Positions 1 to 7,194 of a stretch of DNA of 11,638 nt are shown here, piece after piece. This DNA is from an uncultured SAR86 cluster bacterium. Lineage in GTDB: Bacteria > Pseudomonadota > Gammaproteobacteria > Magnimaribacterales > D2472. The position numbers and the translations under genes were made by a program. The stretch spans positions 1 through 11,638 of the forward strand of contig CALJHI010000013.1 of assembly GCA_938075575.1 (NCBI GenBank), in the 5' to 3' direction. Position 1 is the stretch's first letter. Every line of letters begins with the position of its first letter. The notes below the pieces were generated by a model. It saw only the letters and a list, made by a program, of their open reading frames with translations, was not told where the DNA came from and ran no database searches.

Positions 1-430
1 TATCTTTATCAACATGCCTTCCCATCGTTCCCTCAACTTCAGGATGTCCTTCGTGACCAATTAAGATAATATCTTTATTGGCTCTTGCATGTCTAACGAC
101 CTCCATATGAACTTTTGTTACTAGTGGGCAGGTGGCATCATAAAAATCTAAGTTTCTATTTTTTGTTTGAATCTCAATATCTCTTGATACGCCATGAGCA
201 CTAAAAATTACCAGAGAGTTATCAGGTATTTCACTAATCTCTTCTATAAATATGGCTCCTCTCTTTTTAAGATCTTCTACAACAAATTTATTATGAACAA
301 CCTCATGCTTTACATAGACTGGGGCACCATGAATTTCCAAGGCTTTATTAACAATATCAATTGCCCTATCGACTCCTGCGCAAAAACCTCGAGGGTTTGC
401 TAGCTTAATATTTCTATTAGCTGTTTTCAT
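1..430 (-). CDS. ispH: 4-hydroxy-3-methylbut-2-enyl diphosphate reductase IspH (LytB), N-terminal part, cut by window edge
   Basis: IspH is the [4Fe-4S] enzyme that reduces HMBPP to IPP and DMAPP, the last step of the MEP isoprenoid pathway in the cytoplasm. I translated it by hand from the minus strand; the 143 residues present begin MKTANRNIKLANPRGFCAGV. Two of the three cluster cysteines are visible, C17 (GFCAGV) and C101 (DATCPLVTKVH). The third, plus about 170 C-terminal residues, lies beyond the left edge. Substrate-site residues are also in place: H46 (HEVVHN), H79 (SAHGVS) and H129/E131 in GHEGHPEVEGT. All sit at a constant +5 offset from E. coli IspH (C12, C96, H41, H74, H124, E126). 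The ATG at 430 lies inside the end of lspA (14-bp overlap) and has no clear Shine-Dalgarno, which suggests translational coupling to lspA. The short plus-strand frame opposite it is a shadow. Confidence 0.96.
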   Translation of the reverse strand, partial: MKTANRNIKLANPRGFCAGVDRAIDIVNKALEIHGAPVYVKHEVVHNKFVVEDLKKRGAIFIEEISEIPDNSLVIFSAHGVSRDIEIQTKNRNLDFYDATCPLVTKVHMEVVRHARANKDIILIGHEGHPEVEGTMGRHVDKD

Positions 431-884
431 TTTTATAAAAAAATTCAGATGCTATGAGGATAAGTGCTCCTATTGAAATAAAAGCATCAGCTGGGTTAAA
501 TACAAAAAATGAAAAATTCATTATAGATAGATGAAACATATCGGTAACTTGTCCGTCAGGGGCTCTGTCTATTAAATTCCCTAACGCCCCAGCAATAATC
601 ATGGCAAGGCTATAAATTTTTATCTTAATTTTTTCATTTCTAAATAAATAAAAAAGGTAAGAAACAATAAGCATTCCAATTATAAAAATTATATTTGAAA
701 AGAATTTTTCACCAAGATCAAATATTCCAAAAGCAATTCCAGAATTGTAAATAAGAAGGAGATCGATAAAGGGTAAAAAGGGCTCCGATTGTCCAAATTC
801 TAAATATTCAATTGAGTAATTTTTAGCTACTACATCTATTAGAACCAGTATAATAATAAAAATATATGGGAAGAATTTATACAA
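417..884 (-). CDS. lspA: Lipoprotein signal peptidase LspA (signal peptidase II)
   Basis: LspA is an inner-membrane aspartyl protease that cleaves the signal peptide of diacylglyceryl-prolipoproteins after Lgt has acted. With a TTG start at 884 it has 155 residues (E. coli 164) and four hydrophobic helices. The family blocks are all present: first helix with the VLIDVVAK motif, YNSGIAFGIF, GALGNLIDRAPDGQVTDMF and FVFNPADAFISIG. The catalytic aspartates are D106 and D133. The open frame extends upstream to 1055, but that part lies over the conserved zinc-binding tail of ileS and is not LspA-like. TTG at 884 overlaps the ileS stop by 8 bp and follows a GGAG 12 nt upstream. An ATG at 944 (175 residues, 68-bp overlap with ileS) is the alternative. 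Identity is certain; the start is less so. The 3' end overlaps ispH. Confidence 0.93.
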   Translation of the reverse strand: MYKFFPYIFIIILVLIDVVAKNYSIEYLEFGQSEPFLPFIDLLLIYNSGIAFGIFDLGEKFFSNIIFIIGMLIVSYLFYLFRNEKIKIKIYSLAMIIAGALGNLIDRAPDGQVTDMFHLSIMNFSFFVFNPADAFISIGALILIASEFFYKNENS

Positions 885-3648
885 AACTTCTGGATTCTCC
901 CTCGCTCTCAATATTCTCCACACATCTTGAACATATTTCTTCATGATCCTCAATTGTTCCAACTGAGCTACATCTATGCCAGCATCTTGTACATTTTTGA
1001 GCTTCAGATAGTGCAATATCAATTGAAAATTGGTTTGATAAATTAATCTTTGCATCAGTTGAGATGAATATAAAATGAAGCTCTTTGCCTATTTTATCTA
1101 ATAGAGAATAATCATCTTCTTTAACATTAATAGTGACAACAGCATCAAGCGATCCTTTAATACTATTTTCTGATCTCATTGACTCTATTGACTGATTAAC
1201 AAGATCTTTTATCTCAAAAATCCTATTCCAATTTTCTTTGGTAATCATTGAGTTACTATCTACATTCTTATACCCATAAGAATTAAGGAAAACTGACTCT
1301 CCCTGTTTTTTAAGCGAAGGATGGGTTTGCCAAATCTCTTCGGCAGTAAAAGATAAGATTGGAGCAATCAGTCTTACAATTATATTACAAATATAATCAA
1401 GACTGGTTTGGCACGATCTTCTCGCTTGAGAGTTCTTTCCTGTGGTATAGAGCCTGTCTTTAACAATATCTAGATAAATTCCACCGAGTTCGTTAACACA
1501 AAAATTATGGATTTTTTGGACAGCAGTATGATATGCATAGTTGTTGAAATCTGAAAGGACGCTGTCTTCAAGTTCTTTAGTTGCATTCACGATCCATTTA
1601 TCAAGCTCTACCTGATCTTCAGTCTTAACAGAATTTGATTCATCAAAATCATGAAGATTGCCTAATACAAACCTTAAGGTATTTCTAATCCTTCTATATT
1701 GATCTGAGACTCTTTTCAGGATTTCATCAGATGCCACCATTTCACTTCTAAAATCAGTTGATGCCACCCAAAGTCTGAGAATGTCTGCGCCGAGGCTATC
1801 CCAAACTTTCTGAGGTGAAACAACATTACCCAATGATTTTGATTGCTTTCTTCCATTTTCATCAACAACAAAACCGTGAGTCAGGACTGATTTATAAGGA
1901 GCTCTGTTATTTATAGCAATAGAAGTTAATAATGATGATTGGAACCAGCCCCTGTGTTGGTCTGAACCTTCAAGATACAAATCTGCAATAGTATTTTCAC
2001 CAAATCTCTTGTCCGTTACAGCATAATGGGTGACACCTGAGTCAAACCAAACATCTAAAGAATCAGTTACTTTTATGTATTGCTCATGATCATCTATAAA
2101 TTTAGATAAATCTAATGAGTCCCATGCAGAAATTCCTTCTTTTTCTATTAAATCCGCAAATTTATTAAATAAATTATTTTGATCAGGATGAATATCGCCA
2201 GATTCCTTATGGATTACTAGAGTAATAGGCACTCCCCAGTTTCTCTGTCTCGAGATACACCAGTCAGGCCTGTCTGTAAGCATAGAGTTTATTCTTTGAA
2301 GTCCCCACGAAGGTTCCCATTTAACAGCATCTACAACCCCTTTGGCATTTGACAGAAGATTAGATTTTTCCATAGAAATGAACCATTGAGCTGTGGCTGT
2401 AAAAATTAATGGGGTTTTATGTCTCCAGCAGTGAGGGTATGAATGATGATAATCTTCTACTGAAATGAGAGCGTTTAATTCTTTTAGCTTGTCAATAATC
2501 TTTTCATCTGCTTTTAGAGGCGGAAGCCCCTCAATAAAATCAAAATCAGAGGTAAAGAAAGCCTTTGCATTTAAGGCCTTATAAACATCTATATTATTTT
2601 TTTTACAAACAAGAAAGTCATCCAAGCCATGAGCGGGTGCGGTATGAACACATCCTGTTCCGGCCTCAGTTGTAACATGGTCGCCTTCTAATAAGTATGA
2701 TTTTCTATTAACAATGGGGTGTTGTAAGGTGATCTTACCAAATGAACTCCCTTTAGTGACTGATATTTTTTCTATATCTGCCTGCCACCTCTGACTACAT
2801 GAATCTATCATGTCTTCTGCAATAACAAGGAATGCTTCATCTTTTTTTACTAAAGCATACTTTAACTCAGGGTTAATACATACTGCTACATTGGAGGGTA
2901 TAGTCCATGGTGTTGTAGTCCATATTACAAACGAAACATTTTTTATATCAGCCTGATCAAAAACTTTATTAATATTTGGAATAAATTCTGGGGTAATTTC
3001 AAAAGATACATCGATTGATTTTGAGACTTTGTCCATGTATTCAACCTCTGCCTCTGCAAGAGCAGAACCACAGTCTTGACACCAGTTCACAGGTTTCTCG
3101 CCTTTATGGATATGTCCTTTCTCGTAAATTTTCCCCAAAGCTCTAACTACATCTGCTTCAAAAGAAGAATCTAAGCTTTGGTAAGGGTTGTTCCATTCTC
3201 CCAAAACACCTAATCTTATAAAATCTTCCCTTTGTTTATCTATTTGGGTGATTGCATATTCTTTACATGCTTTCTGAAATTGTCTTTTATCAGAAACGAT
3301 ATCGCTCCTTTTACCATGTTTCTTCTCTACATTTAGCTCAATAGGTAGTCCATGACAGTCCCAACCTGGGATATATGGAGCATCATATCCGCTCAAAGTT
3401 TTTGACTTTATAGTGATATCTTTAAGTATTTTATTAACCGAATGTCCTAGGTGAATTGAGCCATTTGCATATGGAGGACCATCATGCAATATGAATCTCT
3501 CTTTACCACTATTTTGTTCTCTAATTTTATTGTATAGATCAATTTCATTCCAAAAATTAAGAATTTCAGGCTCCTTTCTGGGCAAGCCAGCTTTCATGGA
3601 TAGTTCTGTTTCTGGTAAATTTAAGGTATCCCTGTAGTTTTTGGTCAT
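877..3648 (-). CDS. ileS: Isoleucyl-tRNA synthetase IleRS (class I, bacterial short type with C-terminal zinc site)
   Basis: This cytoplasmic enzyme charges tRNA-Ile and hydrolyses mischarged Val-tRNA-Ile. It has 923 residues against 938 in E. coli. The N terminus NYRDTLNLPETE is typical. The HIGH signature is HLGH at 66-69, within PPYANGSIHLGH. The CP1 editing domain covers roughly 200-390, with WTTTPWTIPSN at 243-253 and GTGCVHTAPAHGLDDF at 330-345; D343 or D344 is the expected editing aspartate. WCISRQRNWG at 463-472 and GSDQHRGWFQ at 561-570 are family blocks. The second signature reads KQSKS at 601-605, where KMSKS is usual. The C-terminal zinc site uses C886, C889, C906 and C909, with an extra C893. 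The ATG at 3648 lies 5 bp after the ribF stop; upstream there is only a weak purine patch. The 3' end overlaps lspA. Confidence 0.98.
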   Translation of the reverse strand: MTKNYRDTLNLPETELSMKAGLPRKEPEILNFWNEIDLYNKIREQNSGKERFILHDGPPYANGSIHLGHSVNKILKDITIKSKTLSGYDAPYIPGWDCHGLPIELNVEKKHGKRSDIVSDKRQFQKACKEYAITQIDKQREDFIRLGVLGEWNNPYQSLDSSFEADVVRALGKIYEKGHIHKGEKPVNWCQDCGSALAEAEVEYMDKVSKSIDVSFEITPEFIPNINKVFDQADIKNVSFVIWTTTPWTIPSNVAVCINPELKYALVKKDEAFLVIAEDMIDSCSQRWQADIEKISVTKGSSFGKITLQHPIVNRKSYLLEGDHVTTEAGTGCVHTAPAHGLDDFLVCKKNNIDVYKALNAKAFFTSDFDFIEGLPPLKADEKIIDKLKELNALISVEDYHHSYPHCWRHKTPLIFTATAQWFISMEKSNLLSNAKGVVDAVKWEPSWGLQRINSMLTDRPDWCISRQRNWGVPITLVIHKESGDIHPDQNNLFNKFADLIEKEGISAWDSLDLSKFIDDHEQYIKVTDSLDVWFDSGVTHYAVTDKRFGENTIADLYLEGSDQHRGWFQSSLLTSIAINNRAPYKSVLTHGFVVDENGRKQSKSLGNVVSPQKVWDSLGADILRLWVASTDFRSEMVASDEILKRVSDQYRRIRNTLRFVLGNLHDFDESNSVKTEDQVELDKWIVNATKELEDSVLSDFNNYAYHTAVQKIHNFCVNELGGIYLDIVKDRLYTTGKNSQARRSCQTSLDYICNIIVRLIAPILSFTAEEIWQTHPSLKKQGESVFLNSYGYKNVDSNSMITKENWNRIFEIKDLVNQSIESMRSENSIKGSLDAVVTINVKEDDYSLLDKIGKELHFIFISTDAKINLSNQFSIDIALSEAQKCTRCWHRCSSVGTIEDHEEICSRCVENIESEGESRSFV

Positions 3649-3653
3649 AATTT

Positions 3654-4598
3654 TTATCTTAGTAATTCTTTGGCCATTGATATATCTTTTTGAATTTGAG
3701 ATTTTAACAGATTAAGGTCCTTAAACTTCTTTTCATCTCTAATTTTATGTTTAAATTCAATCTCCAATCTTTTTGAATAGATGTCTTGATTAAAGTCAAA
3801 AATATGAACCTCTAAAACTGGTTTTGTTCCATCCACAGTTGGCCTTGTGCCCATATTAGCTATTCCTTGTAAACTTTGGTTTTCAAGCATGCATTTAACC
3901 GCGTAAACACCAGATATTGGAAGTTTTTGTTTTGGAATCCAGAGATTGGCAGTGGGAACCCCTATTGTTCTTCCAAGCTTTTGACCACAAACAACTTTTC
4001 CTGAAAATGTATAAGGTCTTCCAAGTAATTTTGATGCTAAATCAAAATTACTTTTAAGCAAAGATTCTCTTATTCGCGAACTGCTAACTCTTTTCTTTTC
4101 ATATAGAAATGTACGCGTATTTGATATATCAACTTGATTATTTGCACCCCAATTTCTTAAAAAACTATAATCACCTGCCCTGTTTGCTCCAAATCTAAAA
4201 TCATCACCAACCTTGAGAGATATTAAATTCAAGGAACCTAAGATATCTTCTATAAACTTTTCCGGTGACATTGATCTCAAAGAATCATTGAATTTTAAAA
4301 AGAAACCAAAGTCGATACCCTCCTGATCGAGAAGCCTTACCTTCTCTCGCCATGGCGATATTCTTGGCGGAGATAACTTATCATTATTTATATTTGCAAA
4401 ATACTCTGAGGCATGTGGCTCAGTAAAGAAAACAATTGTTTTAGATCCTTTCTTTTCAGCATCTTTTTTGATTGATTGAATGATAGATTTATGGCCTAAA
4501 TGAAGCCCATCAAAATTTCCTATAGTTGCAGATAGCTTCACATTAGGATATCTATTTTTAAAAAGATTTATATTGTTTTGACCTCTTATTAAATACAT
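3654..4598 (-). CDS. ribF: Bifunctional riboflavin kinase / FAD synthetase RibF
   Basis: RibF converts riboflavin to FMN and FMN to FAD in the cytoplasm. The 314 residues (about 313 in E. coli) show the two expected domains. The FMN adenylyltransferase domain (about 20-185) has the nucleotidyltransferase motif GNFDGLHLGH at 27-36, VGDDFRFG at 130-137 and SSSRIRESL at 172-180. The riboflavin kinase domain (about 195-314) has GRTIGVPTANLW at 209-220, GVYAV at 230-234, NMGTRPTVDG at 248-257 and the probable catalytic glutamate E263 in VLEVHIFDF. The ATG at 4598 follows the murJ stop by 4 bp. The junction reads TAATAGGATG, so murJ has two in-frame stops in a row and AGG sits next to the start. 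Placement directly before ileS is the usual gammaproteobacterial order. Confidence 0.97.
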   Translation of the reverse strand: MYLIRGQNNINLFKNRYPNVKLSATIGNFDGLHLGHKSIIQSIKKDAEKKGSKTIVFFTEPHASEYFANINNDKLSPPRISPWREKVRLLDQEGIDFGFFLKFNDSLRSMSPEKFIEDILGSLNLISLKVGDDFRFGANRAGDYSFLRNWGANNQVDISNTRTFLYEKKRVSSSRIRESLLKSNFDLASKLLGRPYTFSGKVVCGQKLGRTIGVPTANLWIPKQKLPISGVYAVKCMLENQSLQGIANMGTRPTVDGTKPVLEVHIFDFNQDIYSKRLEIEFKHKIRDEKKFKDLNLLKSQIQKDISMAKELLR

Positions 4599-4602
4599 CC
4601 TA

Positions 4603-6159
4603 TTAAGCTATTAGTTTTTTTAGTTCCTTGCCAAGAAAGATTTTAATACAAATAAAATAAAGAAGAATTGAAAAAATAATTTCTATAAAAAGAATTTTGA
4701 TTCTATCAAAAGATGCCATTGTCAGAAAATCAAAATATTGATTGAAGTTATATAAAAAGGTAGCCAATAGAATGCATGAAAGTAATAAAGATATATTAAA
4801 CCTATTAAAAGGATTCTTTAATTCAATCAACCCATCTCTTGTTAATATAAGCTCAAGAATTAGAACACTGACGAAGGCTGCAATTGAGCTTCCTATTGCA
4901 ATTCCGACATGCCCATATCCATATACAAAAGCAAATAAATAATTAAGGATAATATTCAATACTAATGAAATAAAAGCAATCGCAACAGGAATTTTTGTTA
5001 ATTTCCTTGAAAAGAATGCTGGTATTAGTATCTTCATCAACATAAAAAATGGAAGTCCTAATGCAAGGATCTCTAAACTTAAAGAAGTTTTAATTACATC
5101 AAAATTTGAAAATTCGCCTCTATAAAAAATGGTGCTTATGATATTCTCAGCGCAATAATATATGCCTATGCAAGAGGGAAGTCCTATTAAAAGAACCATC
5201 TTCTGTCCTTTTTTAACACTTTCAATAAAATATAATTTATTTTTCTTAAAATCTATATTTGATAGGAGCGGAAGAAGAACTGTTCCTATCGCAATTGCAA
5301 ATATCCCCATTGGTAACTGAATTAGTCTATCAGAAATATACAACCAAGTTGGGCTCCCTGTTTCAAGAAGAGATGCAAAAATTGTATCTATTAAAATATT
5401 TATTTGCATTATTCCTCCGGCGAATATTGCTGGTAACATTACATGTAAAACTTTTTTTACTCCTGGATGTGAAAAATTAATTTTAGGTATTGGAATTCTA
5501 TTAATTGCTGAAAGTGGTGAAAACTGAATTAATAATTGAATAAAACCAGCAACTAAAACGCTCCATGCAAGTGGATAAACAGGTATTTCATATTTTGGAG
5601 CGATACTAAAAGCCGTAATTATTAAAGATAAGTTAAAAATTATTGGTGTTGCTGCTGGAATTGAAAATTTTGAATGTGTATTCTGAATTCCAGAAGCAAA
5701 AGCAACAAGCGAAATCAAAGCTAGGTATGGAAACATGACTCTTAAGATATCAACTGAGATGCTCTGCTTAATTGGATCTGCATAAAAACCTGGTGCAAAT
5801 AACATCACCACAAAGGGAGAAAATATTAAAACAAGAACAACAAAGCTAAATAGAAATACCAATAAAGTTCCAAAAAGAGAATCTAGAAAGTCTTTAGAAT
5901 CTTTATCATCTCCCTCTCTAACATAGTCACTGTATACAGGAATAAAAGCTTGATTGAATGCCCCTTCTGCAAAAAACCTTCTAAATAGATTAGGAATTTT
6001 TAAAATGACAACGAATATGTCGTGGAGATAAGAAGCACCTAACAAGCTAGTTGTAGCTATATCCCTTAAAAGACCAAAAACCCTAGAAATGCTGGTCCAG
6101 CCACTTACTTTTTTTAACGATTGAAAAAGGTTTGGATTATTTTTTGTAACTTTATTCAA
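4603..6159 (-). CDS. murJ: Lipid II flippase MurJ (MviN)
   Basis: MurJ is a MOP-superfamily inner-membrane protein that moves lipid II to the periplasmic face for peptidoglycan synthesis. It has 518 residues and about 14 hydrophobic helices. The N-terminal signature is clear: SRVFGLLRD at 25-33, then IPNLFRRFFAEGAFNQAF at 55-72. Charged residues known to matter in E. coli have counterparts: R26 and R32 (near R18 and R24), R60/R61 (R52/R53) and R278 in ISDRLIQLPMG (R270). The frame opens with TTG at 6159, 9 bp after the msrB stop. Between that stop and the TTG only GAA ATT CAG occur in frame, and no ATG lies near the expected N terminus, so TTG is the best start. The Shine-Dalgarno is weak. 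Tandem stops TAA TAG end the gene just before ribF. Confidence 0.96.
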   Translation of the reverse strand: MNKVTKNNPNLFQSLKKVSGWTSISRVFGLLRDIATTSLLGASYLHDIFVVILKIPNLFRRFFAEGAFNQAFIPVYSDYVREGDDKDSKDFLDSLFGTLLVFLFSFVVLVLIFSPFVVMLFAPGFYADPIKQSISVDILRVMFPYLALISLVAFASGIQNTHSKFSIPAATPIIFNLSLIITAFSIAPKYEIPVYPLAWSVLVAGFIQLLIQFSPLSAINRIPIPKINFSHPGVKKVLHVMLPAIFAGGIMQINILIDTIFASLLETGSPTWLYISDRLIQLPMGIFAIAIGTVLLPLLSNIDFKKNKLYFIESVKKGQKMVLLIGLPSCIGIYYCAENIISTIFYRGEFSNFDVIKTSLSLEILALGLPFFMLMKILIPAFFSRKLTKIPVAIAFISLVLNIILNYLFAFVYGYGHVGIAIGSSIAAFVSVLILELILTRDGLIELKNPFNRFNISLLLSCILLATFLYNFNQYFDFLTMASFDRIKILFIEIIFSILLYFICIKIFLGKELKKLIA

Positions 6160-6168
6160 CTGAATTTC

Positions 6169-6561
6169 TTAATTTTCATCAAAGTCTAATGCTACTGAGT
6201 TTATGCAATATCGCAAACCTGTAGGATCAGGACCATCTTCGAAAACATGCCCTAGATGAGCGTCGCACTTTGAGCACTTAACCTCAGTTCTAGTTCTAGC
6301 TAGTGTATTGTCCTCATGCTCAGATATGCAATTTTTTTCAATAGGTATGAAGAAGCTTGGCCACCCGCAACCAGCATCAAACTTGGTTTGAGACTCAAAG
6401 AGAGGTTCAGAGCAACAAATACACTTATAAACACCTTTTTCATCAAAATCCCAGTACTTTCCAGTAAATGGTCTTTCAGTTGAAGACTGTCTTGTTACCT
6501 TGTAAGAGTCATCTGAAAGAGACTTCTTCCACTCATCATCACTTTTAATAATTTTACTCAT
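6169..6561 (-). CDS. msrB: Peptide-methionine (R)-S-oxide reductase MsrB
   Basis: MsrB repairs the R-epimer of methionine sulfoxide in proteins, using thioredoxin as reductant. The 130 residues form a complete single-domain MsrB with no signal peptide, so it is cytoplasmic. The structural zinc is held by C47/C50 (CICC) and C96/C99 (CSKC). GCGWPSF at 64-70 and HLGHVF at 102-107 are substrate-site blocks. C119 in RYCINSVAL is the catalytic cysteine. C65 in GCGWPSF is a possible partner for disulfide recycling. No MsrA domain is fused to it. The ATG at 6561 lies 51 bp downstream of the winged-helix gene; no strong Shine-Dalgarno is visible. murJ follows after 9 bp, so msrB appears to head or join the envelope/flavin/translation cluster, which is not its usual neighbourhood. 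Confidence 0.96.
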   Translation of the reverse strand: MSKIIKSDDEWKKSLSDDSYKVTRQSSTERPFTGKYWDFDEKGVYKCICCSEPLFESQTKFDAGCGWPSFFIPIEKNCISEHEDNTLARTRTEVKCSKCDAHLGHVFEDGPDPTGLRYCINSVALDFDEN

Positions 6562-6612
6562 TGCTCAATTGTAATGAATTAACTTAATTAAATGTAGTAA
6601 AAATTTAAAGCT

Positions 6613-7035
6613 TTAATTTTGAAATATTGAGTTAATTTTATTGGCTCCATCAAGAAAATCTTTTACTAAAAGTTCAGATGGTGTATAAATTCTTCTTCTT
6701 TTATCAATACTTGAAGACTCCTCAACTATGTATCCTAGCTTTACTGCATATTTAAGCACTTGAAGACGTTTAATTCTTGATGCAAATCTTTGAGGTACTA
6801 ATGATATTGCATGTTCTTGAGATATTTCTGATCCTTCAAAGTATTCAATCATAAAGCTAAGAAGAAAAAAATATCGATATACATCTGATCTGAAATAAAT
6901 TATTGAAGCAGGAGCATCCTTGTTATCAGTAAACATATCTAGGACTTTTTGAATAAAAGGCTTTATTGTTTCAAGGCGTGCAAGCTGTTGACTTGAAATT
7001 TTTCTAGGTTCTTTTTTTTCTTCTCTTAGCAACAT
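6613..7035 (-). CDS. Small winged-helix protein of unknown function, possible transcriptional regulator
   Basis: I do not recognise a named family. The 140 residues look soluble, with no signal peptide or membrane segment. Residues 10-66 are mostly predicted helix, ending in an aromatic patch (YRYFFLLSFMIEYF, 53-66). Residues 71-118 resemble a winged helix-turn-helix: a helical ISQEHAISLVPQRFASRIKRLQVLKYAVKL part, then GYIVEE and a basic beta-wing SIDKRRRIYTPS. The pattern hydrophobic-GYI, D-x-RRR, Y-x-P resembles the wing of MarR-type regulators. The protein has no cysteine, so it cannot be a cysteine-based redox sensor despite lying beside msrB. The ATG at 7035 has the best Shine-Dalgarno in the window. 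A good promoter with nested inverted repeats lies just upstream, which would suit self-regulation. Function is inference; the gene itself looks real. Confidence 0.82.
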   Translation of the reverse strand: MLLREEKKEPRKISSQQLARLETIKPFIQKVLDMFTDNKDAPASIIYFRSDVYRYFFLLSFMIEYFEGSEISQEHAISLVPQRFASRIKRLQVLKYAVKLGYIVEESSSIDKRRRIYTPSELLVKDFLDGANKINSIFQN

Positions 7036-7042
7036 AAGGCTT

Positions 7043-7048
7043 TCTCCT
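7043..7048 (-). promoter_or_regulatory. Ribosome binding site of the winged-helix gene
   Basis: AGGAGA on the minus strand lies 7 nt before the ATG at 7035. It is a near-perfect Shine-Dalgarno and fixes the start. Most other genes here have weak sites, so this one stands out. Its first base is also the first base of the left arm of the outer inverted repeat at 7048-7098. Confidence 0.8.
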
Positions 7049-7098
7049 ATAACAAGTATGAATCCAAATAAGCTAAAATATTTATAGCTTTTGTTATA
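7048..7098. promoter_or_regulatory. Nested inverted repeats over the transcription start of the winged-helix gene (candidate operator)
   Basis: Two perfect inverted repeats are nested here. The outer one is TATAACAA (7048-7055) with TTGTTATA (7091-7098). The inner one is AAGCTA (7070-7075) with TAGCTT (7085-7090) around a 9-base spacer. On the right the two arms abut, forming TAGCTTTTGTTATA; on the left they are 14 bases apart. The right outer arm lies between the -10 box and the expected start site, and the inner dyad covers about +4 to +24. That position suits a repressor operator. An RNA fold is also possible, because the left outer arm abuts the Shine-Dalgarno, but only part of the right arm would be transcribed. 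The binding protein is unknown; self-binding by the adjacent gene product is a guess. Confidence 0.5.
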
Positions 7099-7099
7099 T

Positions 7100-7128
7100 A
7101 TAATAATTTAATGCAAAAATGATGCCAA
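7100..7128 (-). promoter_or_regulatory. Sigma-70-type promoter of the winged-helix gene
   Basis: On the minus strand, TTGGCA (7128-7123) and TATTAT (7105-7100) are separated by 17 bp. Each hexamer differs from consensus at one position and the spacing is ideal. Transcription should start around 7092-7095, giving a leader of nearly 60 nt before the ATG at 7035. It probably drives the winged-helix gene and possibly msrB and genes further on, since no strong terminator follows 6613. Confidence 0.6.
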
Positions 7129-7142
7129 ATATGAATCAAATA

Positions 7143-7175
7143 TTAATATATATTAAAATACATATTTTATGTATT
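7143..7175. repeat. Two adjacent AT-rich palindromes between pdxB and the winged-helix promoter
   Basis: TTAATATATATTAA at 7143-7156 is a perfect 14-bp palindrome. It is followed at once by AATACATA-TTT-TATGTATT at 7157-7175, an 8-bp inverted repeat with a 3-base loop. They start 20 bp downstream of the pdxB stop and 15 bp upstream of the winged-helix -35 box. The second could form a weak hairpin at the end of the pdxB transcript, but its stem has only one G-C pair and the T run after it is short, so a terminator role is doubtful. The region might also act as an AT-rich UP element. In this composition some palindromes are expected by chance. Confidence 0.35.
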
Positions 7176-7194
7176 AAACATTTACATAAGACTT

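Noticed and set aside
194..403. 69-codon plus-strand open frame at the left end
   Set aside because: The minus strand here encodes IspH with its cysteine and histidine motifs; the plus frame is a shadow.
6562..6612. msrB promoter giving a leaderless mRNA (TACAAT six bases before the ATG)
   Set aside because: A TACAAT box at the right distance exists, but no -35 element matches at 16-18 bp spacing, and such boxes are common by chance in AT-rich gaps.
6601..6620. TTAAAGCTTTAA palindrome at the stop of the winged-helix gene as a terminator
   Set aside because: The palindrome has no loop and is almost all A-T, so a stable hairpin is unlikely even though a short T run follows on the minus strand.
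7036..7194. Small RNA gene or mobile-element remnant in the largest gap
   Set aside because: The 159 bp hold a promoter, a ribosome site and palindromes, but no coding frame, no strong terminator, and no target duplication or transposase remnant.
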